The notes below the pieces were generated by a model, which did no database searches, had not been told where the DNA came from, and saw only the letters and a list, made by a program, of their open reading frames with translations. Below, one piece after another: positions 13,376 through 23,432 of a DNA stretch of 64,000 nt. Within the stretch, counting starts at the first letter, position 1. Each line of letters begins with the position of its first letter. The stretch is from positions 85,928,748 through 85,992,747 of the forward strand of contig CM046447.1 in the NCBI GenBank assembly GCA_025506515.1. Direction: 5' to 3'. Both the position numbers and the translations under genes were made by a program. Origin of the DNA: Flaveria trinervia. Its lineage: Eukaryota > Streptophyta > Magnoliopsida > Asterales > Asteraceae.

Positions 13376-14939
13376 AATAATGATGAACACTAAAAGAAGG
13401 ATTCAGAAACCACCAAAGATGCTTTTACTGATCTCATATGTCGCTACATTTTGGTTTAGTCATGACTAGTCGAGTCTGTGACTAATTTAAGATGATTTAA
13501 TCATTATAATTAATAGTTTGTTACGAATTATTATACATTTTTTAAGAAACTGTTGCAACAACCACCCAACAACAATAACAAAACAAAATTATATTGTTTG
13601 ACAAAATTATTATTAAAAATAGAGCAAGATTCACGGTATAATATTATTTCATAAAACTATAAGGTTCTAGATTATAAATTCTTAATATTATGTTTTGCTT
13701 TTCTACCTATAGTGTGACGGGTTATAATAAACTAATTGACTTTCAATTAACTTATATTCTCTATAGTCTATGCTACGAAATACGAGTTACATGTATCACA
13801 ATAAAAAACCATAACGCTCATCATTATGGTCATCACATCTTCATAACTTAAGCATCCTACTCATGATTTCAAGAACTCTCAACTTTTGGCCTCGTTTTGC
13901 CTTTGTGGTGTAAAGAGCCATTTAATTGATATTTTTGCATATAGTATAATACACTTCACAAATTTCAACTTCAATCCCATTTAGTATAGCAATTATTAAT
14001 AAGAGTTAATAGCTTTGGCAGAGTATTTGAGGTTCTATTTACAAAATAAGATCCTTTTTTCATTTTATAAATTATGAATTCATTCAATCTTTAAATTAAT
14101 ATTTTGATTTTAGTATTTCTCGAATTATAACACATTTGATCTTTATCACTATAACACATTTAATTCTTATCATTAGCAAATATTTTCAAACATAACTCCG
14201 TTTACATTAACTCGGTTACGGTTGACAATTGGTTGGTTGTAGTAATGCGATTTTTCTAATCTCTTAAATTACTACTACTAGCTCAAGTTGCTACTGATCC
14301 TGACTCTTTGTTGATAACTAGTAACACTATTGACGATCTTTTACCATTATTAATCAGTTTTCCACTTACACCATTTATTGCTTACCATAAAGTCAAAGTT
14401 GGTGTTAATCGGTAATAATCTATTTTTGATTCTAATTGCTACCAATGAATCATCTCCCACTGATCTTCATATGTGTGCTTCCGTGAACCCTGCCAAGGGA
14501 GGGGGCTTTGTACCCTTAACCGCCTTCATGTTTGTTGGTGTATGAAATTACACTAGTCTTCATCGAGGATACAAACATCCTGGCTTGTATTGTTATATAT
14601 TATAAGGAAAATGTCTAAATAAAAATTCTCGTAAAACTAAAAATATGTAAGAATGATTAAGATGTTGATACGTGTACTTTTGATTAAAATCATGTTAAGG
14701 GCAAAATTGGTAATAATCCCTATTCTCAAGTTCCATCTTTTTTCAAAATATTCATAACATTTACATATGACATTATGTTTTAAAAGAAATTACACCATAA
14801 AAATGAGTATTTTTTAATCTTTAAAACGTATATAATGTTGATACAAAAAAACAAAAGTTTTTTAACTCACTGTGTAATCTTTTAAATTGATAAAGATTAT
14901 ATAATACTCTGATGAAAAATACAAAATGAACTTGAAACA
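13376..14939. other. AT-rich intergenic DNA, nothing recognised
   Basis: Mostly A/T-rich. 14430-14590 is less AT-rich (GTGAACCCTGCCAAGGGAGG, then GTACCCTTAACCGCC), which may be a decayed gene or transposon scrap. I find no frame or domain that identifies it. Confidence 0.4.
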
Positions 14940-15680
14940 TAAAAAGTTTATATTTCTTATAATTGTATTATTTGAAAATCATCATTTTAAAAAAACACAA
15001 TTCATAACATAATAGTCATCATTCGACACAATGAGTAACACAATGACCAACACTAGATTCGATGATTAGTGATATAAATAATGAGTTGCTTCATGAGGAT
15101 TATACAATGACATGATCAGTATTACATAATGAACTGGAAAACATAAAATAAATACATTTTCAGCATTGTGTTATTTTGAAAATTTTCATTTAAAAACCAC
15201 AATAGTTAACATTAGACACAACGGGTAACACAATGATTAGCACTAGACTTGATGATTAGCAATAGACACAGAGAGCTGATTGATGAGGATTGCACGATCA
15301 CCTAATAATGATTATACAATGAACTGGAAAACGTAAAAAGATCACATTTTTAGCATTGTGTAATTTAAAATCATCATTTTTTTTAAAAACACATCATTTA
15401 AAAAAAACACAATGCATAACAAAATGGTCAACATTAACCATAATATGTAACACCATGACCAACACTAGACTCGATAATTAACAATATTTATAAAAAGCTG
15501 TTTGATAAGGATTACACAATAACATGATCAGAATTCCACAATTAACTAGGAAAAACGTAAAAAAAAAGTTACATTTCAGCAATGTTTTATTTGAAGATCA
15601 CCATTTTAAAGAATACAATGGTTAACATTAGACACAATGGGTAACACAATGACTAACATTAGATTTGATGAAACTATTTA
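14940..15680 (+). repeat. Diverged minisatellite, four units of about 190-222 bp
   Basis: The motif GTAACACAATGA-C/T-C/T-AACACTAGA-TTCGATGATTAG occurs in diverged form at 15035, 15225, 15447 and 15641. Between these lie repeated ATGAACTGGAAAACAT/GTAAAA, TTTTCAGCATTGTGT and AAATCATCATTTT blocks in constant order. Spacings are 190, 222 and 194 bp. Immediately downstream (15660-15880) a further duplication of GAAACTATTTAGATAAAAGA is present. The block lies upstream of the Helitron 3' end at 16182 and may be internal to that element. Confidence 0.7.
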
Positions 15681-16153
15681 GATAAAAGATTTAAAAAATA
15701 AAATTTTAATAAACAATAAAATAGTATAATTGTTTTAGTTCTTGAAGATCACCATTTCAGCAATGTTTTATTTGAAGATCACCATTTTTATAAACAATAA
15801 AATTTTAAAATAAAATCTTAAAACAAATATTTAAAAATGAAACTATTTAGATAAAAGATTTAAAAATAGTATAATTGTTTTATCTCTTGAACAAGTACGT
15901 ATATATAATTTTATACATAATATATATTAAAATATCGTACTGTAACTTTTTGTGTTTATTAACTATAATCTGTTTAACTAGATTATCTATTTATCTATAT
16001 ATTTATCTGTTTATAACCTATCTATTGTTTATTTACTTGAAATAGTTATTCATATGCAATTATAATCATATTTTATTTTCAAACATGGTTTTATAATTCA
16101 TAAATTTTTATTACTAATTATTTATTAATTTATTTATTAGTTTATTTATTCAA

Positions 16154-16182
16154 CCCGTGTAATACACGGGATACTAACCTAG
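16154..16182 (+). mobile_element. Helitron 3' terminus (5' end not located)
   Basis: A perfect 7-bp stem CCCGTGT / ACACGGG with loop AAT (16154-16170), then ATACTAAC, then CTAG (16179-16182) before a T. This is the classical Helitron 3' end. I could not find its TC start; the body probably includes the minisatellite at 14940-15680. Confidence 0.75.
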
Positions 16183-16277
16183 TATTTAATATGAGAAAAA
16201 AGCGGGGAAAAAAGTTTAAAATATCTAAAATTTTGACAAGTGGCAAATCAAAACCTTCTTTTATTATAATACATAGA
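16183..16277 (-). mobile_element. 5' part of a reverse Helitron, interrupted
   Basis: Read on the minus strand from 16277: TCTATGTATTATAATAAAAG, then TTTGCCACTTGTCAAAATTTT, then TTTTTTCTCATATTAAATA. This is the family-1 5' region in correct order. It stops exactly where the plus-strand Helitron end at 16182 joins, at an A/T dinucleotide, so one Helitron seems to have inserted into another. Confidence 0.6.
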
Positions 16278-16387
16278 TTATACTGAACGGAGATTACTTT
16301 AAAACTACTAACAATATGTTGAGAATTTCACGAAAGAGTTCCATCCTATTTATTTATTGTTTTTAAGTCAAGCTCAAATGTTAAGAA

Positions 16388-16761
16388 CAATGTTTTCAGA
16401 ACCGGATCGGACGTCGAACTGGACGTCTTACTAGCTTGGTGGTCGGACCTGTTGAACCGGATTTAACTATATTTTAATTATATTTATATATGTAATTAAA
16501 TATAAGTAATTTATATATGATATATATATATTTTATAGTTATATATAAAACTTAACTGTATTTGTATATCCAACGTACTAATTTATGGTTTAACATCCCG
16601 TTTTTACCCATTAAAATTAAAAAAAAACGAAAACCGGTCCGAACCAGTTCGGTTTCCCGGTCCGACCAATGGTTCGGGACGAACCAACCAGTTCGACCAT
16701 TACAAAACGAATCACACCAGACCGGACCGGACAAACCCCCGATCCGGTCTCAACAACATTG
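16388..16761. mobile_element. hAT-type MITE with 8-bp target duplication
   Basis: Terminal inverted repeats start CAATGTTTTCAGAACC on the left and, read inward on the other strand, CAATGTTGTTGAGACC on the right; both continue GGATCGG (18 of 23 positions match). Direct repeat GTTAAGAA flanks the element (16380-16387 and 16762-16769). An 8-bp duplication and CA...TG ends fit the hAT superfamily. The interior is rich in ACCGGTCC/GAACCGG pieces. No transposase. The frames inside it (both strands) are by-products of the inverted repeat structure. Confidence 0.8.
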
Positions 16762-16769
16762 GTTAAGAA

Positions 16770-18838
16770 TGCTCGAATTCTGTCAAGTGTTTCACTAATT
16801 ATTATTTTATTATTATAATAAAATATCTAAATAATTAAATGTATAATCAAAACTAGGCCCTTAGACTATAAATGCAAAAAGAGAGATTGATATTTTGAGT
16901 TTTTATTTTTGTAAGATACAATGTTATTATCATAATAAAAACTGTTTCATACACAATGTTTCCTTCTCAAATTCCATGTGCAAGTCGCTATATCAATTAT
17001 ACTCGTAGCTAACGACTAAACAGTGACGGGTGAGGAAGGGACCGGCCGTTATGGTTCATTTGACCCTCCAAAACACGAAGCTCTTAATTTCTATTAACAA
17101 CTAGTCATAACATTTTACTTTTTATTTTTTTATTCATAACATTTTACTAGTCTTATTAGATTTTGCATTTGAAAATATTATGACACTATACGAAATTCAA
17201 TCCGATAAGAATAATGAATATATTTACCCGATCCGGATCTATCCGAATTTAATTCGGATTCAATTCGGGCAAATCCGAATTTATCTAAATAAATCGAATA
17301 ACTTTTTTTCGATATTATGTTCCTATGTTATTTACTTGTTACTTTTTTATTCATAACATTTTACTAGTCTAGAATCATAATAAAACATATAATACCAAAA
17401 AATACAAATTAGTCTTGAATACAAATTCAACATTTAAACATAATGGGTAGTTGTTTAGGACTAAAATATTAGAATCTCTATTTCAGAATAACAATCGATT
17501 CTTGTGTACTTGTTTAGGATTTGGTAGCTAGAAGGTGTAAAGTCTTTTAAGTATTTGTACAAATAACATAACGGGCAGTTAAGTAATGAATTTTAATATA
17601 AACAAAATGGACTTTTTATTCAGATTAATCGGATGTATAAATTATCCGAATAAAAAAAAGTTGATATTCGAAATCCAAATAAGTAACGGATTGGAATGAG
17701 ATCCCATCCAAAAAGAATTAAAATCAATTTTTTCGATTTTTATAAATTTCGGTTTTTTTAACACCCTTACTAGTCACAACTTAAGTGAGATTAATATTAT
17801 TCCAAGAGGGAGGGGAAAGTTTCAAGGAAAGAACATGTGTAGGGCGTTGGTAGGGACATCGCAACGTGTTTTGTTGGCTCTGTTATCCTAATTATAATTA
17901 CTATTTATTGTATTGAAAAATCTCATCGCTTTGAAATAAACTAGCGGATTAGACTCACGTTCACCGCGATACAGTTTTAATTTATACGAGAATATCACAA
18001 TGATAGTCTTTAAGGTTATAAAAGTTGAAAGATTTAATATGATAATTAATAAAAAAGTGTAATATAAGAAAAAATATAAAAAATAAATAACTCGAAACAG
18101 ATAAGAAAAATAACGAATACGTAAATTGTGACTTTATTATAATTAACGGGCTTTATTATATATTATTTACAAAAAATTTCGACAAAACTGGGATACTTAT
18201 ATATAAAACTTAAGAAAAAAGTTTAGTTGATTAATGTAAATTTAACATAATTCGAATTATTAAGTATAAAAATGAAAAAAATAAATGTAAGTTTAACATA
18301 ACTCGAAGGATTAAATTTAAAAGATTAAAAAAAGTTCAGGCTATTAAATGTAAATTTGGCATGACTAGAAATCTTAATTATAAAAAAATTTAAAAACAAA
18401 ATGAGTAGGTATAAATTTGAAAAAAGAGAGACAGAAAATGTTGTTTTTAATTTCAAAAAATATTTAAAAGTTTAGATGTAAAATTATAAGAAAACAAAAT
18501 AGTTTTTTTATTAGTTTGTAGATAAAAAATTATTATGGTGACTTTGAGAAAAACTTTATATTCACTACTCATAGTCATTTCTATATCTTATATATAGTAA
18601 TTTGTCGTGTGTTATCGAGTTTCTTCTCTGACTTGTATTAAACATAAATATATTTGGGTATTATTATTCTTATTATAACTATATAAATATTTAGTAGTTA
18701 TATACTTAAGTGTTTAAATAAAAAAAGTACTTAAATCAAATAGTATTAAGTTATAATGATATTAATAATAAAGGTATAAATTTAAATATTAATTTAAAGC
18801 ATTATAAATAAGATAGTATTAAAATAAATATATGATTA

Positions 18839-18841
<3 letters not shown>
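16770..18841. other. AT-rich intergenic DNA with an ATCCGAA-rich patch
   Basis: 17215-17290 and 17630-17760 contain repeated ATCCGAAT/TTCGGAT pieces, typical of a decayed MITE, but I cannot define ends. Between lies an exact 28-bp direct repeat (17126-17153 and 17343-17370). No gene seen. Confidence 0.45.
17126..17370 (+). repeat. Exact 28-bp direct repeat, 217 bp apart
   Basis: The string ending ATTCATAACATTTTACTAGTCT is identical at 17126-17153 and 17343-17370. It may be a tandem duplication whose remainder has diverged, or a filler duplication. Confidence 0.7.
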
Positions 18842-18887
<46 letters not shown>

Positions 18888-18898
18888 ATATATATATA
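18842..18898. repeat. TA microsatellite
   Basis: About 27 TA units with one interruption (TATTATA). It continues on the far side of the MITE as TA repeats at 19446-19470. Confidence 0.9.
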
Positions 18899-19445
18899 GG
18901 GAAGGGATCAAATGAGAACTATTTTTTTATAAGAACTTTAGAAAGCAATCTCAACCACTAGTTCTCAATGGCAAAAGTGTAATTAGCAAAAACATATTTA
19001 AAAATTTTATAAATCAAAAAATAACATAAAAATAAAAAAAATAAAAACACAAAAATGTTCCTCTACTTTCCCTCTTCATAAAAAAAATTATATAAAAAAA
19101 ATCCCGCTTTTTTAACAAAATTCGTTTTACACATGTGTAATATCAGATTTACACATGTGTAATATCGGATTTACACATGTGTAAATCCAGTACTACACAT
19201 GTGTATAACGAGATTTACGCATATGTAAACAACGAATGTATAATTTTTTAGAAAAATATATCAATATGGTAGGCGTTGGAAATATAAAAAAAATACTGAA
19301 TTTTATGGTGAATTTTTTTAAAAAGTAATGTCGTTAAAAAAAGTTATGAACGTTTTAAAAAAAGAGGGAAATGGCATGTGATTACATGTGATAAAAAATG
19401 AGTGACTGAGATTGTTTTCTAGAGTTTTTTCATTTGAAGCCTTCC
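18899..19445. mobile_element. MITE inserted in a TA microsatellite
   Basis: The left end GGGAAGGGATCAAATGAGAAC and the inward-read right end GGAAGGCTTCAAATGAAAAA are imperfect inverted repeats. TA repeats lie directly outside both ends, so a TA target duplication cannot be separated from the microsatellite. Internal sequence has no ORF but carries an array of ACACATGTGT palindromes. The superfamily is uncertain (Tc1/mariner-like if the duplication is TA). Confidence 0.65.
19127..19231. repeat. Array of ACACATGTGT palindromes
   Basis: Five units of about 21-23 bp, each centred on the self-complementary TTACACATGTGTAA (the last degraded to TTACGCATATGTAA), separated by TATCAGA, TATCGGA, ATCCAGTAC and similar linkers. 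Confidence 0.8.
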
Positions 19446-19839
19446 ATATATATATATATATATATATATCATTAGTATGTAAATATATTATAATTAAATA
19501 GTTAAATATTTAAATTAGATACTACTTATATATAAATATTATTATTATTTTTATTATTACTTAGTTAAGTATTTAAATAACACAACACTTATTAATAATT
19601 TAAAATATTAATTTAAACTAGTATAATAATAAAATAAATAATGTAGTGAATTAAATAATCTCATATTATTAAATAATGTATTACTAATATGAATTGATTA
19701 ATCATTGTATTGAATAGAAGAAGTTTAATAAATGATGGGCAAAATAGAAATGATTGCATATAACACTTCTACATAATGTTTAAAAAATTGTCTTAGATGT
19801 CTTAATTTTTTGTGAAATTATATTTGTGTTCTTAGTTTA
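19446..19839. other. AT-rich spacer, nothing recognised
   Basis: A TA microsatellite at 19446-19470, then A/T-rich sequence without gene-like features. Confidence 0.5.
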
Positions 19840-20395
19840 TATTCCTACTCTAGTAATAGTAAATGACAGTGTCACATGTTAGTATCACATTTATTTTTAT
19901 CATATTTTTTCCGGTTCTCTCTCCTATTAAATAATAACATTAATTACTAATAATATTATTTATTTAATTTTTACAATATAATTAGGTTTTTAATATATTA
20001 AAAAAAATCTTTTTATTAATGTTATTTTCTATAGAAATAAGTTTTTATAAAAAGAACTTTTTTTCTTAAAAATGAAAGTATTTTTACGTAATATTTTAAA
20101 ATTTGGTTTCTTAAAGTAAATTTTCTATACATAAATAATTAAAATAGGAAGTTATAGTAACGGATTTTTAAAAATGAAAAATTATTTAAAACATTATTTT
20201 GAAACAAATTATTTACTTTATCTTTGAAAAAAATATATAAAAAGTTCAGATTATTGTTTTATTATTTATAGTTATTACTTATACGTAATTCTAATTACTT
20301 CATGTCTTAGTATATCGTTTTATAATTAATAATTTTTATCTTATATAATATTTTATTTATTCAACCCGTGTAATACAGAAGTTTACTAAATCTAA
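19840..20395 (+). mobile_element. Non-autonomous Helitron, family 1
   Basis: It starts about TATTCCTACTCTAGTA, where the canonical TC has decayed. It has the family 5' region (GTGTCACATGTTAGTATCAC, CTCTCTCCTATTAAATAAT) and ends CCCGTGTAATACAGAAG, TTTACTAAAT, CTAA (20392-20395) before T. The right stem of the hairpin is damaged. Same length and order as 8829-9376. Confidence 0.75.
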
Positions 20396-21352
20396 TGCAT
20401 TATATACTAGTATATATTGAAAAGATCTTGTTAAATGTTGCTTAAAATAATATTTATTATTTATATATTACTAACTATTAACTCCTTTTGCAATTTTGAT
20501 TTCTGTTATTAAGTTTGATACTGTTATTAATTTATGTGTTATATGGCTCATTTTGAAGCGAAAATATTCACCTTGGCGATATTATATTGGTTTTATTGTA
20601 ACTCATCAGAGGTTGGTTAAAATAAAAAGTTCATTTTGCCTAAAAAACTTAAAATAACAATTTAGGTTATTAAATTTTCTAATCTAATACTAATGAAGGC
20701 TTAAGATTCAAGTGGAGAATAAAAAAATGGTGAAGGGGTAATTTTTTCTAATCTAATATACACATTTCTTGACTTTTTTCAAATTCTTCCACTTTTTTAA
20801 AACGTTGATAATTTTTTCATACAATATTAATTTTTTTATAAAAATTACACTATAAAATTAAGCATTTTTTTCTTTTTTATTTAAATATAGTGTTGCTATA
20901 CTTTTTCAAGAAAGAAAAACTAAAAGGTACAAAATCATGCTGTTTTATATGAAATTATGCTGTTTTATATGAAATTATGATGTTTTATATGAATTATGCT
21001 GTTTTTCACAAAACAACACATTTTAAGAATAAAATTTACAGCAAAAAACACTTCATTTATGCAATGAAATACTACAACATTATAAAATTACATTACTAAA
21101 AATACATATTGTAGTTTAAAATACTATAAAAACAACACAAAAATAACAAAACAATACAAAAATAGCATAATAGCCAAAAACACAAAACTTCACAATATAT
21201 CTTAAGTAATATAAATAATAAACCAACACAACAAGACATTAAATACAACACAACAAACAAGCACAACAAACAAACATTTCAAAAAAACACAACAAACAAA
21301 CAATAATGTAAAATGTATTGAAAAATTAAGTTGTGTGATATTACTAATTAGT
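20396..21352. other. AT-rich spacer with ACAA-rich low complexity
   Basis: No gene seen. 21120-21310 is an A/C-rich low-complexity tract of ACAAAC/ACAACA steps. The last five bases, TTAGT, are the left target duplication of the gypsy element that follows. Confidence 0.6.
20937..21005 (+). repeat. 20-bp tandem repeat, about 3.5 units
   Basis: ATGCTGTTTTATATGAAATT is repeated at 20937, 20957, 20977 (one substitution and one deletion) and partly at 20996. Confidence 0.85.
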
Positions 21353-23394
21353 TGTAAGGCCCCGTTTCCGGAAACCTCACAGTTGGTTAATCATAACAAT
21401 TAAAACATTAAACATTTCAATTAAACAAGCTTAACCAGCGGAAATAATTTATCAAAAACCATTCACTTCATTTAAAACATTGTTGTTAAGCAATACATCA
21501 TCATTGACTGTTTACAAAAGACTTCTTTATATGCATTACAAAACAACAGCAACACAGAGTACGAATGGATGTTAGTCTTTCCCTACTGAGTAACTTCACC
21601 CTCGTGCCATCCTCAGCAATAATTACCTGCCAACTGAAAATGTATAAAAGTTAGCGTTGCTGAGTGAGCTCTAGTTTTATAAGTAATAAAATACTTTCTG
21701 TATGCTGTATACGAAAATACTCTTTTCTGAAAAATACAACTTTGTACTGTGTATGCGAGCACGCATCAACTATACAATCAGGTAATACTTTATCTCTTTA
21801 CTGTATGCCTTGTTTACAATGCATTCTTTTATATTTATCTTTCACTATCTATGGGGACCAATGAGCAATACCCCAACTATGTGCGCGATGGAAAACGGGT
21901 GATGGACCATCTATATCCCTCGAAAGGGTCAACTGTATCCCCCGAAAGGGTTCTGTGCATTGTGTACAAGGCCGACCCAATCACCCAGGGTACACTACAA
22001 GGGTCCTGCCAATCTCAATTGATTGGCCTTGTGTGCACAATAGGGTAGCTAACCCGCAACACAGTTGAGCTAACGACAACATGGTCGTGTCCCTCCTATG
22101 AGCTTGCAAGACTTGTTAACATTTTCATTAATGTTCCTCTTCTTTTCTTTATTGCTCTTTCGCTTTATTATTACTAGATACTTTACGTTACGATAATAAC
22201 ATGCACGTAAAGTCACATACTATAAGTAATAATAGTAATAATAATAATAAGTAATAAGGAACATCATATGTAATCATAACATGCATGGAACTTCATCTTA
22301 CTAAGCCCTAGTCAACTCTGGTCAAAACCCTAAAGCACAGACTCCTAGAAAACTCTGTAAAATTTTTTAAGTGTTAGGCGCATGGGAACTATTTAGGCCC
22401 ATGAGCCCTATTTGGGCGTTTTACCACTATGCAGGCGCATCAGCCAACACTTAATCATTTTATCACTTAGGCACATGAACTATTCAGGCGCATGGGTATT
22501 ATTTGTGCGTATGAACACTTAGGCGCATGAGTATTTCAGACGCATGGACACTTAGGTGCATGAGCCACTTGGGCACATGGGCACTATTGGGGCGCATGGC
22601 CCTACACTTGGTCGTCCGGTTAACATTTCTAGGCGCATGGGCCACTGTTTAGGCGCATGGACTGTACTTAAACATTTCTAAGGTAATCTTAGGCGCATGG
22701 GCTACTGTTTAGGCGCATGGACTACACTTAAATCTTTCTAAGGCATTTTCAGACGTATGAACCTTCTGTGTAACTTGTTCTTAGCATGTTTTTATACCCA
22801 TTCATCAAACCCATCTGTTCTAAGCTTAACATGACTATTCTAAGCATGAACAACCTATAAACATTCAAGAATTGAACATTTAACAAGCACAATACATTTG
22901 GGGTAACATGCATAACCTTAGCAAAAACATTTTAATACTTTTTCAGCCCCAAAGATAGTTTGAAACAAGTAAGAACCAGGGTCTAGAACTCACCTGGTGC
23001 AACTTGGGTGTTCTTCCTTTTTTACCTGCTTGCTATGAGTTCAAAACATCTAGAAACATCACCACACACACACACACCCTAGCACATACACAAACACATA
23101 AGCATATAAGCATATAACCGGGATAAAACCCATCATAAACATATGAAAACCTTGAATTCTTACCTTGAATTCACTTTTCTTCTTTTTTTCTTTAGCCGAG
23201 AGTTTCTCTGCTCTCTCTCTCTAAAACGGGTGAAGATGATGATGTGAAGTGAGGGTGGGCGGCCATGCCCACATTTACACCAACTTTTCAAAAATTTTTG
23301 TCCTTTTTACACTTTTAGTCCTCCACTTGGACTGAATTGCCTTTCTTTCTTTTATTCTTTATTTCTTGTCTTTTAAAAATAACCGAGTGTTACA
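21353..23394 (-). repeat. Gypsy 3' LTR
   Basis: Plus-strand reading TGTAAGGCCCCG...GTGTTACA, ending at the PPT. It is the same length as 54340-56380 within 1 bp. In the first 95 bases I count six differences between the two LTRs, mostly transitions, so the element is not recent. It contains a GCGCATG minisatellite (22376-22750), a TAA-type microsatellite (about 22205-22250) and a CA microsatellite (about 23063-23085). Confidence 0.9.
22376..22750 (+). repeat. GGCGCATG minisatellite in gypsy LTR
   Basis: Some fifteen or more units of the type TTAGGCGCATGGGCACTATT, irregularly spaced at 15-35 bp, with frequent G to A and C to T variants (CAGACGCATGGAC, TAGGTGCATGAGC, AGACGTATGAAC). The same array is present in the other LTR at 55361-55745, so it predates this insertion. 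Confidence 0.85.
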
Positions 23395-23395
23395 A

Positions 23396-23410
23396 GTCCA
23401 CCCCCCTTAT
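23396..23410 (-). other. Gypsy polypurine tract
   Basis: Minus strand AAGGGGGGTGGACT, directly before the 3' LTR start TGTAACACTCGG. It would prime plus-strand DNA synthesis. Confidence 0.8.
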
Positions 23411-23432
23411 ATAGGTTTCGTCCCCGAAACCT

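Noticed and set aside
14430..14590. Exon-like less AT-rich stretch
   Set aside because: No frame longer than a few tens of codons and no recognisable protein similarity.
16552..16798. Overlapping frames on both strands with repeated Thr/Arg/Pro pieces
   Set aside because: They lie within the hAT MITE and come from its CCGGTCC-rich inverted structure.
21664..22048. Two frames in the gypsy LTR, repeated at 54651-55035
   Set aside because: Both are inside LTRs and duplicate each other because the LTRs do; no LTR-encoded protein is expected.
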